From contig CACAIK010000006.1 of the NCBI GenBank assembly GCA_902532525.1, forward strand, positions 1-64,000: 64,000 nucleotides of DNA. Reading direction: 5' to 3'. Numbering within the stretch: position 1 is the first letter of the stretch; every line of letters begins with the position of its first letter. Position numbers and translations under genes: made by a program. Under the pieces are notes generated by a model. It did not search any database. It worked only from the letters and a program-made list of their open reading frames with translations, and was not told where the DNA came from. Positions 34,259 to 42,413 of the stretch are shown piece after piece. This DNA is from an uncultured Pelagibacteraceae bacterium. Its GTDB lineage: Bacteria > Pseudomonadota > Alphaproteobacteria > Pelagibacterales > Pelagibacteraceae.

Positions 34259-35129
34259 ACAAATCTTTTAGGTATATCGATACAGCAATCCATATCAAAA
34301 TAAAGCTGATTAATTTATGTATATCTAATTCCTCATTATATAAGAAATAACCCAACAAGAATTGCAAAGTTGGAGTTATATAAAAAACCATGCCAGTCGG
34401 ACCTAAACCACATAATTCAACACCTCTAACATATAAATATAAAGGAATAACGGTCATAGGGCCTGCCAGCATGAATATTAACATTAATTTAACATTCGAT
34501 ATATCAAAATCATTTAAATCATTTTGTACAATTAAATAAAAAGCAAATATTACCGCTGGAAAAATAAATAAACTTTCAACTAATAAACCAATATCAGTGT
34601 CTACATCAATTTTTTTTCTTACTAAATTATAAAAACTCCAACTTAATGCTACAATTAATCCAACCCATGGTATTGATTGGAAACTAGATATTACTAAATA
34701 CAAAATTGATATAGTTACGATTAAAAGTGAAATTTTAGTTTTGAAACTTAATTCCTCTTTTAAAAAAAAATAACCTAAGAAAACACTTATTATAGGCATA
34801 ATAAAATATCCAAAACTTGCATCTATTACCTGATCATTTCCTATTGCATAAATCCAAACTGCCCAATTTGTAAAAATTAATAATCCTGACAAAAAAAGCA
34901 TCATAATTTTATTTTTATTTTTAAAAACTGAACTAAATTTTTTCCATTTTGATAAAATAATTGTTGTTAAAATAAGCATAACTGTTGTCCATGCACTTCG
35001 ATGCAAGACAACTTCGATGTGACCGGCAAAAGCAATATACTTAAAATAAATAACACCAATAAAACCCCACCAAAAAGATCCAAGAAATGTTAAAAGCAAG
35101 CCATTTCTAAATTGATTTTTGCCTAACAT
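34245..35129 (-). CDS. rarD: RarD-type EamA transporter
   Basis: A 294-residue inner membrane protein with ten hydrophobic segments. RarD features are GLLLTFLGSFWWGFIGVIYFK at the N-terminus, EVVLHRSAWTTVML, and GPMTVIPLYLYVRGVELCG in the second half. The transported compound is unknown. It overlaps mltB by 14 bases and so probably leads this cell-wall run. It is distinct from the other EamA gene at 17667. Confidence 0.9.
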   Translation of the reverse strand: MLGKNQFRNGLLLTFLGSFWWGFIGVIYFKYIAFAGHIEVVLHRSAWTTVMLILTTIILSKWKKFSSVFKNKNKIMMLFLSGLLIFTNWAVWIYAIGNDQVIDASFGYFIMPIISVFLGYFFLKEELSFKTKISLLIVTISILYLVISSFQSIPWVGLIVALSWSFYNLVRKKIDVDTDIGLLVESLFIFPAVIFAFYLIVQNDLNDFDISNVKLMLIFMLAGPMTVIPLYLYVRGVELCGLGPTGMVFYITPTLQFLLGYFLYNEELDIHKLISFILIWIAVSIYLKDLYEKN

Positions 35130-35151
35130 AATATTTATAAATTAAACTATT

Positions 35152-36006
35152 TTACTTTTGAAATAATATTTCTATTGTTGAAAATGGTTTATGTGAATAT
35201 CGTGGTAGATAGAATAGTTTATAATTTAAAGCTCTAAATTTTTTTAGTAAATTTATCAATTCTAAACTCCATTCATCAAATTCTGATCTACTAATATTAT
35301 CATTTTCTGTACATTCAAATTCAGCAATTATTTGTTTTGGATAAATTTTACTATTTAAAATATCATCTAAAACTTTAATAGCTGCACCTTCGATATCTAA
35401 TTTTAATACATCAACATGGTCATGATTATTTTTTTTCATCATTGTTTCTAAACGATAGCACTGTAATAAATCATAAGCATCATTATTAAAGAGGTTAGTT
35501 ATAGAACCACCACTATCTATATTTTCTTTATCGAGTTGATTATAAAATTTCATCATTTTATCTTCGCACCATATTCCATAATCGAAATATTTAATTTTAT
35601 TTTTATTATAAATATGATTTTTCATAAAATTTTTTGCTAAAATTGTTGGGTCATAACAATAAACATCACAATTGAATTTATTTGATATTTGCTCTTCAAA
35701 ACTAATACTTGTACCAACTCCATAGGTATAAATAATAGAATTTGAATTAATTAATTTTTCGTTTACAAGATAATTTGCCAGAGTAATAACATTTACATCA
35801 TTCAATTTATCTAGATGTTTTTTCGCAAAATTCTGAATTAGTCTTCTCTTTCTTAAAAATAAATACTTAAACGGAGCTTCGCCTAAATGTTTTGGATTTA
35901 GTCTACTATTTATGTAATTTAAAATTGAGAATAATATTCCCTTGAAACCGTAGTTGGTAAATCTTTTTCTTAATCTTTCAAAAATATATTTATATGAAAT
36001 ATGCAT
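35152..36006 (-). CDS. FkbM-family-like methyltransferase
   Basis: A 284-residue protein with a SAM-methyltransferase core. IIYTYGVGTSISFEEQI near 95 stands in for motif I, and VDVLKLDIEGAAIKVLDDIL near 197-216 is the FkbM hallmark. IIAEFECTEN follows. The N-terminal 70 residues are basic and aromatic. FkbM proteins methylate sugars or polyketides; the substrate here is unknown. It lies between tRNA-Ser and rarD without an obvious polysaccharide cluster, so it could be an accessory insertion. Confidence 0.78.
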   Translation of the reverse strand: MHISYKYIFERLRKRFTNYGFKGILFSILNYINSRLNPKHLGEAPFKYLFLRKRRLIQNFAKKHLDKLNDVNVITLANYLVNEKLINSNSIIYTYGVGTSISFEEQISNKFNCDVYCYDPTILAKNFMKNHIYNKNKIKYFDYGIWCEDKMMKFYNQLDKENIDSGGSITNLFNNDAYDLLQCYRLETMMKKNNHDHVDVLKLDIEGAAIKVLDDILNSKIYPKQIIAEFECTENDNISRSEFDEWSLELINLLKKFRALNYKLFYLPRYSHKPFSTIEILFQK

Positions 36007-36136
36007 TTGCGAACTAAATTACAAAAAATTTAATATTTAATTAAACTCTTTTTAATTTAAATAAAGCTTTAAATTGTCAATTATATAATTGATTTATACT
36101 TGAAATTAATAAATTTACTTATAAAACCTTGCTCAC

Positions 36137-36226
36137 GGAGAGATGGCTGAGCGGTTGAAAGCACCGGTCTTGAAAACCGGCAAAGGGGCAACTCTTTCCT
36201 GGGTTCGAATCCCAGTCTCTCCGCCA
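36137..36226 (+). tRNA. tRNA-Ser (UGA)
   Basis: A 90-base class II tRNA. The acceptor stem GGAGAGA pairs with TCTCTCC and the anticodon arm CCGGT-CTTGAAA-ACCGG gives TGA. A long variable arm (GGGGCAACTCTTTCC region), a GGTTCGAATCC T arm and an encoded CCA follow. The upstream 130 bases are plain AT-rich sequence. Confidence 0.97.
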
Positions 36227-36487
36227 CTAATATTTTTTTTTAAACTCTATAAGTTTTTCTAAGAGAACTGCATCTTCAAAATCTTTTGAATTTTTTCCAA
36301 CACTTAAATTGACTAAAGTTTCATCATCAAAATTAATTAACTTATCTAATGAAACTAATTCTTTATGATCGAGATTATCAATAATTGAATTAACAAATTT
36401 AGTGACAAAGATATCCATTTCTTTAGTTCCACGATATTGTGCTCTGTATAAAATTTTATTAAGTAAATTTTGTTTATTTGAATCCAT
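36227..36487 (-). CDS. sdhE: FAD assembly factor SdhE (SDHAF2/YgfY family)
   Basis: Helps covalent flavinylation of succinate dehydrogenase. The 86-residue helical protein contains the family motif R-G-x-x-E-x-D as YRGTKEMDIFVTKF near 17-30, and a helical C-terminal half. It is divergent from recG with 26 bases between, a conserved alphaproteobacterial pairing. Its stop lies directly after the tRNA-Ser CCA on the opposite strand. Confidence 0.9.
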   Translation of the reverse strand: MDSNKQNLLNKILYRAQYRGTKEMDIFVTKFVNSIIDNLDHKELVSLDKLINFDDETLVNLSVGKNSKDFEDAVLLEKLIEFKKKY

Positions 36488-36513
36488 TAATTAAATCTTT
36501 ATATATATAAATT

Positions 36514-38553
36514 ATGAATGATCACGACTATTTATTGTCAAATGTTCAAAATATTAAAGGTATAGGGAAAAAAACAAGCCAATTATTTAAAAGAAAAAAT
36601 ATAAATACAATTTTTGATTTATTATGGCATCTGCCTACGAGTAAAATTGAAAATTCAAAAGTAACAAATGTTAGTGATATACAAATCGGTAAGTCACAAA
36701 CTTTTAAATTAATACCGCTAAAATATAATTTTCCCAGAATAAGAAGACTGCCCAACAGAGTTGTATGTCAAAGTAATGATATAAAAATAGATTGTGTTTT
36801 TTTTAATTCATATGAAGGATATATAAAAAAAATCTTACCATTAAATACTGAAATAATAATAAGTGGAAAAATTAATTTCTATAGAAATAAATATCAAATA
36901 ACTAATCCAACACAGGTTAAAGAAAACAATGAAAATATTTTAGAAAATCAAAATAAATATAGTCTTACAGATGGTCTTACAATCAGTAAATATAATAATA
37001 TAATTAATGAAGTTTTAAAGGAATTGCCAGATTTAGATGAATGGCTAAATGATGATATAAAGAAAAAATTTAATAATATTAAGTGGAAAGATGCAATCAT
37101 AAAAATTCACAGTCTTGATACAAAGGAAATTTTAAAATCTAATTATTATAAAAGGTTAGTTTTTGACGAATTATTTGCTCATTTTTTATTATCCTCAAAG
37201 ATAAGAACGAAAATAAAAAAAATAAAGAAATCACAAAAAATTTTTAGAGATTGTAAAGAAAAATTGATACAAGATTTAAATTTTAAGTTAACTAATGATC
37301 AAGAGGCAGCAATAAAAATTATAAACGAGGATCTTAAATCTAAAAGCAGAATGTTTAGACTTCTACAAGGAGACGTTGGATCTGGTAAAACAATTGTATC
37401 GATGATAGCTGCAGTTAATTGTATAAATGCTGGGTACCAAACTAGCTTTATGGTGCCTACTGAAATTTTAGCTAAACAACATTTTTCTTTTGCTAAAAAA
37501 TATCTGCCTAAAAATATAAAAATTGAAATGTTAACTGGTAAGTCAAAATATGCTGATAGAAAGAAAATTTTAGAAAATCTTAAACTTGGTAAGATAGACT
37601 TTTTGATAGGAACACATGCATTATTCCAAAAAAAAGTCGAATATAATAAATTGGGTCTAATAATAATTGATGAGCAACATAAGTTTGGTGTTCGTCAACG
37701 TAAAGAATTATCAGAAAAAGGTGGCAATAACTGTGATGTTCTAGTCATGTCTGCAACTCCAATACCAAGAACAATGATGATGACGGTTTATGGTGATATG
37801 GATTTAACCTTAATTAAAGAAAAACCAAAAAATAGAAAAAAAATAGTCACTTACAGTAAGTTAGAAAATAAAATATCTGAAATAATTAGATTTGTTAAAA
37901 AAGAAATTTCTAATAAAAATCAAATTTTCTGGGTTTGTCCTTTAATAGAAGAATCGAAAAAAGTTGAACAACAATCTGTTGTAAATAAATTTAAGTATTT
38001 AGAAAAATATTTTAAAAATAGAATTGGATTAATTCATGGGTCTCTTGATAAAGATGAAAGGAATAAAATTTTAAATAATTTCTTAGATAGAAAGTTGGAT
38101 ATATTGGTTACAACAACTGTAATTGAAGTTGGAATTGATTTTCCTAATGCTAATGTAATTGTCATAGAAAATGCTGATAAGTACGGTCTATCTCAGTTAC
38201 ATCAGTTAAGAGGGCGTGTCGGGCGTGGCAGTAAAGAGTCTTACTGTATATTGATGTTTAAATCTTCTCTAAGTGAAAATGCAAAAAAAAGAATTAATAT
38301 TCTCAAAAGCTCAGATGATGGTTTTATAATTTCAGAGGAAGATATGAAATTACGAGGATATGGGGATTTACTAGGATTTAAGCAAAGTGGGATTAAGAAT
38401 TTTAAACTAGCCGATCCCATATTAAATGAAGATTTATTTTTACTGGCTGAAAGAGAAGTAAAAAAATTGGAATTGAAAGGAGATAATTTCAGTAAATATA
38501 ATAAATTATTAAGATTATACGATCGAGCCTCAATAATTAACGAAATTTCTTAA
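36514..38553 (+). CDS. recG: ATP-dependent DNA helicase RecG
   Basis: Remodels stalled replication forks and Holliday junctions. The 679-residue protein has an N-terminal wedge/OB domain that recognises branched DNA (VQNIKGIGKKTSQLF at the start). The helicase core follows: Walker A QGDVGSGKT near 287-295, Walker B IIDEQHKFG, motif III MSATPIPRT and motif VI QLRGRVGRG. It ends with the RIxxLKxSxDGFxISExDMxLRGxG-like region. It overlaps the convergent DUF502 gene by 4 bases. Confidence 0.97.
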   Translation: MNDHDYLLSNVQNIKGIGKKTSQLFKRKNINTIFDLLWHLPTSKIENSKVTNVSDIQIGKSQTFKLIPLKYNFPRIRRLPNRVVCQSNDIKIDCVFFNSYEGYIKKILPLNTEIIISGKINFYRNKYQITNPTQVKENNENILENQNKYSLTDGLTISKYNNIINEVLKELPDLDEWLNDDIKKKFNNIKWKDAIIKIHSLDTKEILKSNYYKRLVFDELFAHFLLSSKIRTKIKKIKKSQKIFRDCKEKLIQDLNFKLTNDQEAAIKIINEDLKSKSRMFRLLQGDVGSGKTIVSMIAAVNCINAGYQTSFMVPTEILAKQHFSFAKKYLPKNIKIEMLTGKSKYADRKKILENLKLGKIDFLIGTHALFQKKVEYNKLGLIIIDEQHKFGVRQRKELSEKGGNNCDVLVMSATPIPRTMMMTVYGDMDLTLIKEKPKNRKKIVTYSKLENKISEIIRFVKKEISNKNQIFWVCPLIEESKKVEQQSVVNKFKYLEKYFKNRIGLIHGSLDKDERNKILNNFLDRKLDILVTTTVIEVGIDFPNANVIVIENADKYGLSQLHQLRGRVGRGSKESYCILMFKSSLSENAKKRINILKSSDDGFIISEEDMKLRGYGDLLGFKQSGIKNFKLADPILNEDLFLLAEREVKKLELKGDNFSKYNKLLRLYDRASIINEIS

Positions 38554-39173
38554 ATTTTTTTTGGATCTGATGTACCAGCAGAAACAATAAACTTAGACGC
38601 TTCTTCAAAAGTCATATCTAAATAAATAACTTCATCTTTGGGGAACATTAATAAAAATCCACTTGTAGGATTTGGGGTTGTCGGAACAAATACATTAACT
38701 AGATTTTTATTTGTTTTTTTTGATATTTCACCATCATTTTCTCTAGTCGCAAATCCCACTGCCCAACTACCTTTTCTAGGATACTCAACTAAGACAACAC
38801 TTTTTTTTGATCCTTTTTTTGGTGCCAATGTTTCAGTCATTTGGCCAATTGCTGAATATATTGTTCTAAGAATTGGTATTCTTTTTAATATATCATTAAA
38901 TATTTTAAGTATTTTCTTTCCTATAAATGAAAGAGATAAACTTCCAATTATTGTAATAAAAATTACAGCTAATAATATTTCTAAACCTGGTATTGCAAAA
39001 GGTAAATAGCTATTTGGATTTAATTCGTTTGGTATTAATTTTGACGATATAGATATAAAAAATCTAGTTAAATATAAAGTGATTCCAATAGGAACAAGAA
39101 CAACTATTCCTGCTATAAAATAGTTTCTAAGTCTTCCAAGAATTGAAATGCCTCTTCTTTTTAATTTTGCCAT
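38550..39173 (-). CDS. DUF502 family inner membrane protein
   Basis: A 207-residue protein with two membrane segments (about 18-40 and 58-80), and a soluble C-terminal part with the family pattern RIPILRTIYSAIGQM and FVPTTPNPTSGFLLMFP. The family (COG2928) has no established biochemical role. It is convergent with recG. A 25-residue membrane microprotein frame ends three bases upstream of its start, so the two may be translated together. Confidence 0.88.
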   Translation of the reverse strand: MAKLKRRGISILGRLRNYFIAGIVVLVPIGITLYLTRFFISISSKLIPNELNPNSYLPFAIPGLEILLAVIFITIIGSLSLSFIGKKILKIFNDILKRIPILRTIYSAIGQMTETLAPKKGSKKSVVLVEYPRKGSWAVGFATRENDGEISKKTNKNLVNVFVPTTPNPTSGFLLMFPKDEVIYLDMTFEEASKFIVSAGTSDPKKI

Positions 39174-39176
39174 AAA

Positions 39177-39254
39177 TTAACTGTAACTTGCATATAAAAC
39201 AAATACGACTGCCAGTACAAATAGTACTAATAAAATTTTGTTATTAAGTATCAT
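39177..39254 (-). CDS. Putative 25-residue membrane microprotein
   Basis: ATG at 39254, stop at 39177-39179. The peptide is MILNNKILLVLFVLAVVFVL followed by YASYS: a basic/polar cap and one hydrophobic segment of about 17 residues. That is a realistic single-pass membrane peptide and not a random low-complexity frame. It ends three bases before the DUF502 start on the same strand, suggesting coupling. No Shine-Dalgarno is visible, and conservation is the only way to settle it. Confidence 0.4.
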   Translation of the reverse strand: MILNNKILLVLFVLAVVFVLYASYS

Positions 39255-39296
39255 ATAAATTATTATAAAAAAGGTGTAATATATTAAGTAAAAAAA

Positions 39297-40118
39297 GTGA
39301 ATAGAAGAAATTTCATACATTTATTTGGTTGTAGTTGCTTATCTTTTGGCCTATCTGCATGTGGTAGTGCACCGATAACGGATCGAAAACAACTAAAACT
39401 AATTCCCGAATCTAACCTAAATGCAAAAGCTGCTCAATTATATGAAAAGGTAAAAGAGAAAGAAACTTTAAGTGATGATACTAAAACATTAAATCAAATA
39501 AAAGAAATTGGATCCAAAATTGAATATTCAATATCTGAATACTTTGACCGCAATAATATTCCTGACCCAACTATAAATTTTGATTGGGAATATATACTTA
39601 TTGATAAAAAGAAAGTAAAAAATGCTTGGTGTATGCCTGGAGGTAAAATTGCTGTTTATACTGGTCTATTAGATATAACTAAAAATGAAGATGGATTGGC
39701 TGCTGTTATGGGTCATGAAATAGCGCATGCGGTTGCGAAACATTCAGTAGAAAGAGCAAGTAGAGGTGTTTTATTAAATACAGGTACAGCAATTTTAGAT
39801 ATAGCCACTAAAGGTAAAGTTTCTCAAATAAATAGAACCACAGGAATGAATGCTGTCGGTTTATTATCACAGATAGGAATTATGAATCCTTTCAATAGAA
39901 AACAAGAGAGTGAAGCTGATTATCTTGGTTTGATATTTGCATCACTATCTGGTTATGACATTAGGGAAACAATCAAAGTTTGGGAAAGAATGAAAGAAGC
40001 TAAAAAAGGTAAAGAACCGCCAGAATTTATGTCTACTCACCCATCATCAACAAATAGAATTAATAACATTACAAATTGGATTAACGAAATTATTTTTAAA
40101 TATCCACCTATTGCATAA
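39297..40118 (+). CDS. M48-family metalloprotease, predicted Tat-exported lipoprotein
   Basis: A 273-residue zinc protease resembling the LoiP/YfgC group. The N-terminus MNRRNFIHLFGCSCL has a twin-arginine NRRNFI and is followed by the lipobox LSAC (Cys22), so Tat export and lipid anchoring are predicted. The zinc site is HEIAH at 140-144, with the third ligand in QESEADYLG. MSTHPSSTNRI near the end is a family marker. The start codon is GTG; no good ATG precedes the signal. It is probably an envelope quality-control protease. It is convergent with tRNA-Lys. Confidence 0.93.
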   Translation: MNRRNFIHLFGCSCLSFGLSACGSAPITDRKQLKLIPESNLNAKAAQLYEKVKEKETLSDDTKTLNQIKEIGSKIEYSISEYFDRNNIPDPTINFDWEYILIDKKKVKNAWCMPGGKIAVYTGLLDITKNEDGLAAVMGHEIAHAVAKHSVERASRGVLLNTGTAILDIATKGKVSQINRTTGMNAVGLLSQIGIMNPFNRKQESEADYLGLIFASLSGYDIRETIKVWERMKEAKKGKEPPEFMSTHPSSTNRINNITNWINEIIFKYPPIA

Positions 40119-40119
40119 G

Positions 40120-40195
<76 letters not shown>

Positions 40196-40244
40196 AAAAA
40201 GCGTTTTTTATATTGATTTTTTTTTATTAATCAATGTTAAAAAT

Positions 40245-41357
40245 TTACAACTTATTGAGGTACTTGTCGTGAAATTCATCAAAAGTACCATGTTTTATAT
40301 TGTCTCTGATGTTTCTCATTAAATCTTGATAAAAATTGATGTTATTAAGGGTAAGAATCATCGATGCCAACATTTCATTAGTATTAAACAAATGATTTAA
40401 ATAATTTTTAGAATATTTATTAAGATTAAATTTTGAGACATTTTTGTCCAGAGGAGTATTATCATTTTTGTATTTAGAATTTCTAATTTGAACTTGTCCA
40501 TCCCAAGTAAAAGCTAAACCAGTTCTGCCAGATCTCGTTGGCATTACACAGTCAAACATATCAACACCCCTCTTAACTGCTCCTAGTATATCAGATGGGG
40601 TACCAACACCCATTAAATATCTTGGTTTATCTTTAGGCATATGATCTTTTATTCCATCAAGAACATCAAACATTTCATCTTGTGTTTCCCCTACCGCCAA
40701 TCCTCCAAGTGCATACCCATTAAATCCAATATCAATAAGGTTGTCTAAAGATTTTATTCTTAGATCATTAAATAATCCACCTTGCACTATTCCAAATAAA
40801 CCTTTGTGGTCATTTATTCCAAATGCATCTTTTGATCTTTTTGCCCACTCAGATGATAATTCCATTGATTTTTTAATTTTATCATAGTCTTTAGTATTTT
40901 TAGGGCATTCATCCATAACCATCACTATGTCAGAGTTCAAGCCTTTTTGAATTCTTATACTTTCTTCGGGACTTAAAATAAAAGTTTTACCATCTATATG
41001 TGATTGAAATATCGCACCCTTATCTCTATCGATTTTATTTAATTTTGACAGAGACATAACTTGAAAACCACCTGAGTCAGTTAATATTGGTAAATCGCAA
41101 TTCATGAATTCGTGAAGTCCTCCAACACTTTCAATTCTTTCAACACCAGGTCTTATCATTAGATGATATGTATTTGATAAAATTATTTCACTTCCTGTTT
41201 TTTTTATATCTTCTAAAAAAACTCCCTTAACAGTTGCTTGAGTGCCAACTGGCATAAATGCAGGAGTGTTTATATCGCCTCTATGGGTCTCTATAATTCC
41301 TACTCTTGCATAATTTTGAGTATGATGAACATTAAAATTGAAATCTTTTAATGACAT
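40245..41357 (-). CDS. tgt: tRNA-guanine transglycosylase, zinc cysteines absent
   Basis: Exchanges guanine 34 for preQ1 in GUN-anticodon tRNAs. The 370-residue TIM barrel keeps catalytic Asp94 (LTDSGGFQV), Asp269 (MFDCVMPTR), VQGG and ALGGLAVGE. The C-terminal structural zinc site is altered: where the family has PLDxxCxCxxC, this protein reads PLDKNVSKFNL at 302-312. All three cysteines are lost, although the downstream LNHLF histidine remains. The rest of the fold looks normal, so activity without this zinc is likely but not shown. It precedes the peptidyl-prolyl isomerase gene on the map with 11 bases between. Confidence 0.95.
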   Translation of the reverse strand: MSLKDFNFNVHHTQNYARVGIIETHRGDINTPAFMPVGTQATVKGVFLEDIKKTGSEIILSNTYHLMIRPGVERIESVGGLHEFMNCDLPILTDSGGFQVMSLSKLNKIDRDKGAIFQSHIDGKTFILSPEESIRIQKGLNSDIVMVMDECPKNTKDYDKIKKSMELSSEWAKRSKDAFGINDHKGLFGIVQGGLFNDLRIKSLDNLIDIGFNGYALGGLAVGETQDEMFDVLDGIKDHMPKDKPRYLMGVGTPSDILGAVKRGVDMFDCVMPTRSGRTGLAFTWDGQVQIRNSKYKNDNTPLDKNVSKFNLNKYSKNYLNHLFNTNEMLASMILTLNNINFYQDLMRNIRDNIKHGTFDEFHDKYLNKL

Positions 41358-41368
41358 TCATTATTTAA

Positions 41369-41935
41369 TTATTGAGATTTAAAACTAATAATTTTATCTG
41401 GATTTGAAACTGCTCCGTTATCGCCATCACCTTTTGTAATCATATCTACAAATTCCATTCCTTCTATTACTTTTCCAAAAACAGTATATTGTCTATCGAG
41501 GAAAGGTGCTGGTTTAAAACAAATGAAAAATTGACTATTGGCGCTATTAGGATCTGATGATCTTGCCATAGAAACGGTTCCTCTATCATGAGGAAGGTCA
41601 TTAAATTCTTGATTTAAATCTGGCAAATCAGATCCACCAATACCCGCTCTTCTTAAATCAAAATCTTTTGAAGATGAATTTCCAAATTTTACATCACCTG
41701 TTTGTGCCATAAACCCATCAATTACTCTATGAAAAACAACATTATCATATTTTCCTGAATCAGCTAATTCTTGAATTCTTTTAACATGATTTGGTGCAAC
41801 ATCAGGATACATTTCAATTTTTACATCACCATCTTTTAATTTTAAAATCATTATATTCTCCTTTGCTATTAAATTTGTTGATAAAAAAATAAAAAAAATA
41901 ATTAAAATATTTAAAAATTTATTCATAAACCTCAT
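41369..41935 (-). CDS. Cyclophilin-type peptidyl-prolyl isomerase, exported
   Basis: Assists protein folding, probably in the periplasm. The 188-residue protein has an N-terminal signal (FLNILIIFFIFLSTNLIAKE), then the cyclophilin core: FHRVIDGFMAQTGDV, RGTVSMARSSDPNSANSQFFI and FLDRQYTVFGKVIEG. The Trp of the drug-binding site is replaced, as in many bacterial forms. The start at 41935 overlaps coaD; the internal ATG at 41926 is equally possible. It lies between coaD and tgt in one leftward transcript. Confidence 0.92.
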   Translation of the reverse strand: MRFMNKFLNILIIFFIFLSTNLIAKENIMILKLKDGDVKIEMYPDVAPNHVKRIQELADSGKYDNVVFHRVIDGFMAQTGDVKFGNSSSKDFDLRRAGIGGSDLPDLNQEFNDLPHDRGTVSMARSSDPNSANSQFFICFKPAPFLDRQYTVFGKVIEGMEFVDMITKGDGDNGAVSNPDKIISFKSQ

Positions 41936-42413
41936 TCAATGATTTAATTGTACTTTTGGTCGTAAATTTTTTCAAATCACCATTATGTTGAGCGATTTCT
42001 TTTACAAACCTAGATGATATTATTTGATTTTCAACATCTGACATTAAAAAAATTGTCTCAACTTGATTATTAAGTTTTCTATTCATTCCAGCAAGTTGGA
42101 ATTCGTACTCAAAATCAGAAACTGCTCTTAAGCCTCTTAAAATTATATTTGATTTATATTTTTTACAAAGGTCTGTTGTCAAAGTATTAAATTTTATAAC
42201 ATCAACCTTATTCTTTTTAAATTTTAGATCTTTATAAAGAGCTCTTTTAACAATTTCTATTCTTTCATCTAATGAAAATAGGAAGTTTTTCTGATTTCCA
42301 TCTGAAATACCTACAATTACTTTATCTACTATCTTAAGTGATTTTTTAATGACATCTATATGGCCAAAAGTAATTGGATCAAAAGTTCCTGGATAGATAG
42401 CTATATTTTTCAT
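41919..42413 (-). CDS. coaD: Phosphopantetheine adenylyltransferase
   Basis: Makes dephospho-CoA from 4'-phosphopantetheine and ATP, the fourth step of CoA synthesis. The 164-residue hexameric enzyme has the nucleotidyltransferase motif AIYPGTFDPITFGH at 5-18 and the C-terminal ISSRFVKEIA motif. VIVGISDGNQKNFLF and LRGLRAVSDFEYEFQ are the expected core strands. It overlaps gyrA by one base and the isomerase gene by 17. Confidence 0.96.
   Translation of the reverse strand: MKNIAIYPGTFDPITFGHIDVIKKSLKIVDKVIVGISDGNQKNFLFSLDERIEIVKRALYKDLKFKKNKVDVIKFNTLTTDLCKKYKSNIILRGLRAVSDFEYEFQLAGMNRKLNNQVETIFLMSDVENQIISSRFVKEIAQHNGDLKKFTTKSTIKSLNEVYE

Noticed and set aside
36077..36092. Perfect 16-base palindrome TCAATTATATAATTGA upstream of tRNA-Ser
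   Set aside because: Several such AT-only palindromes are expected by chance in a window of this composition.
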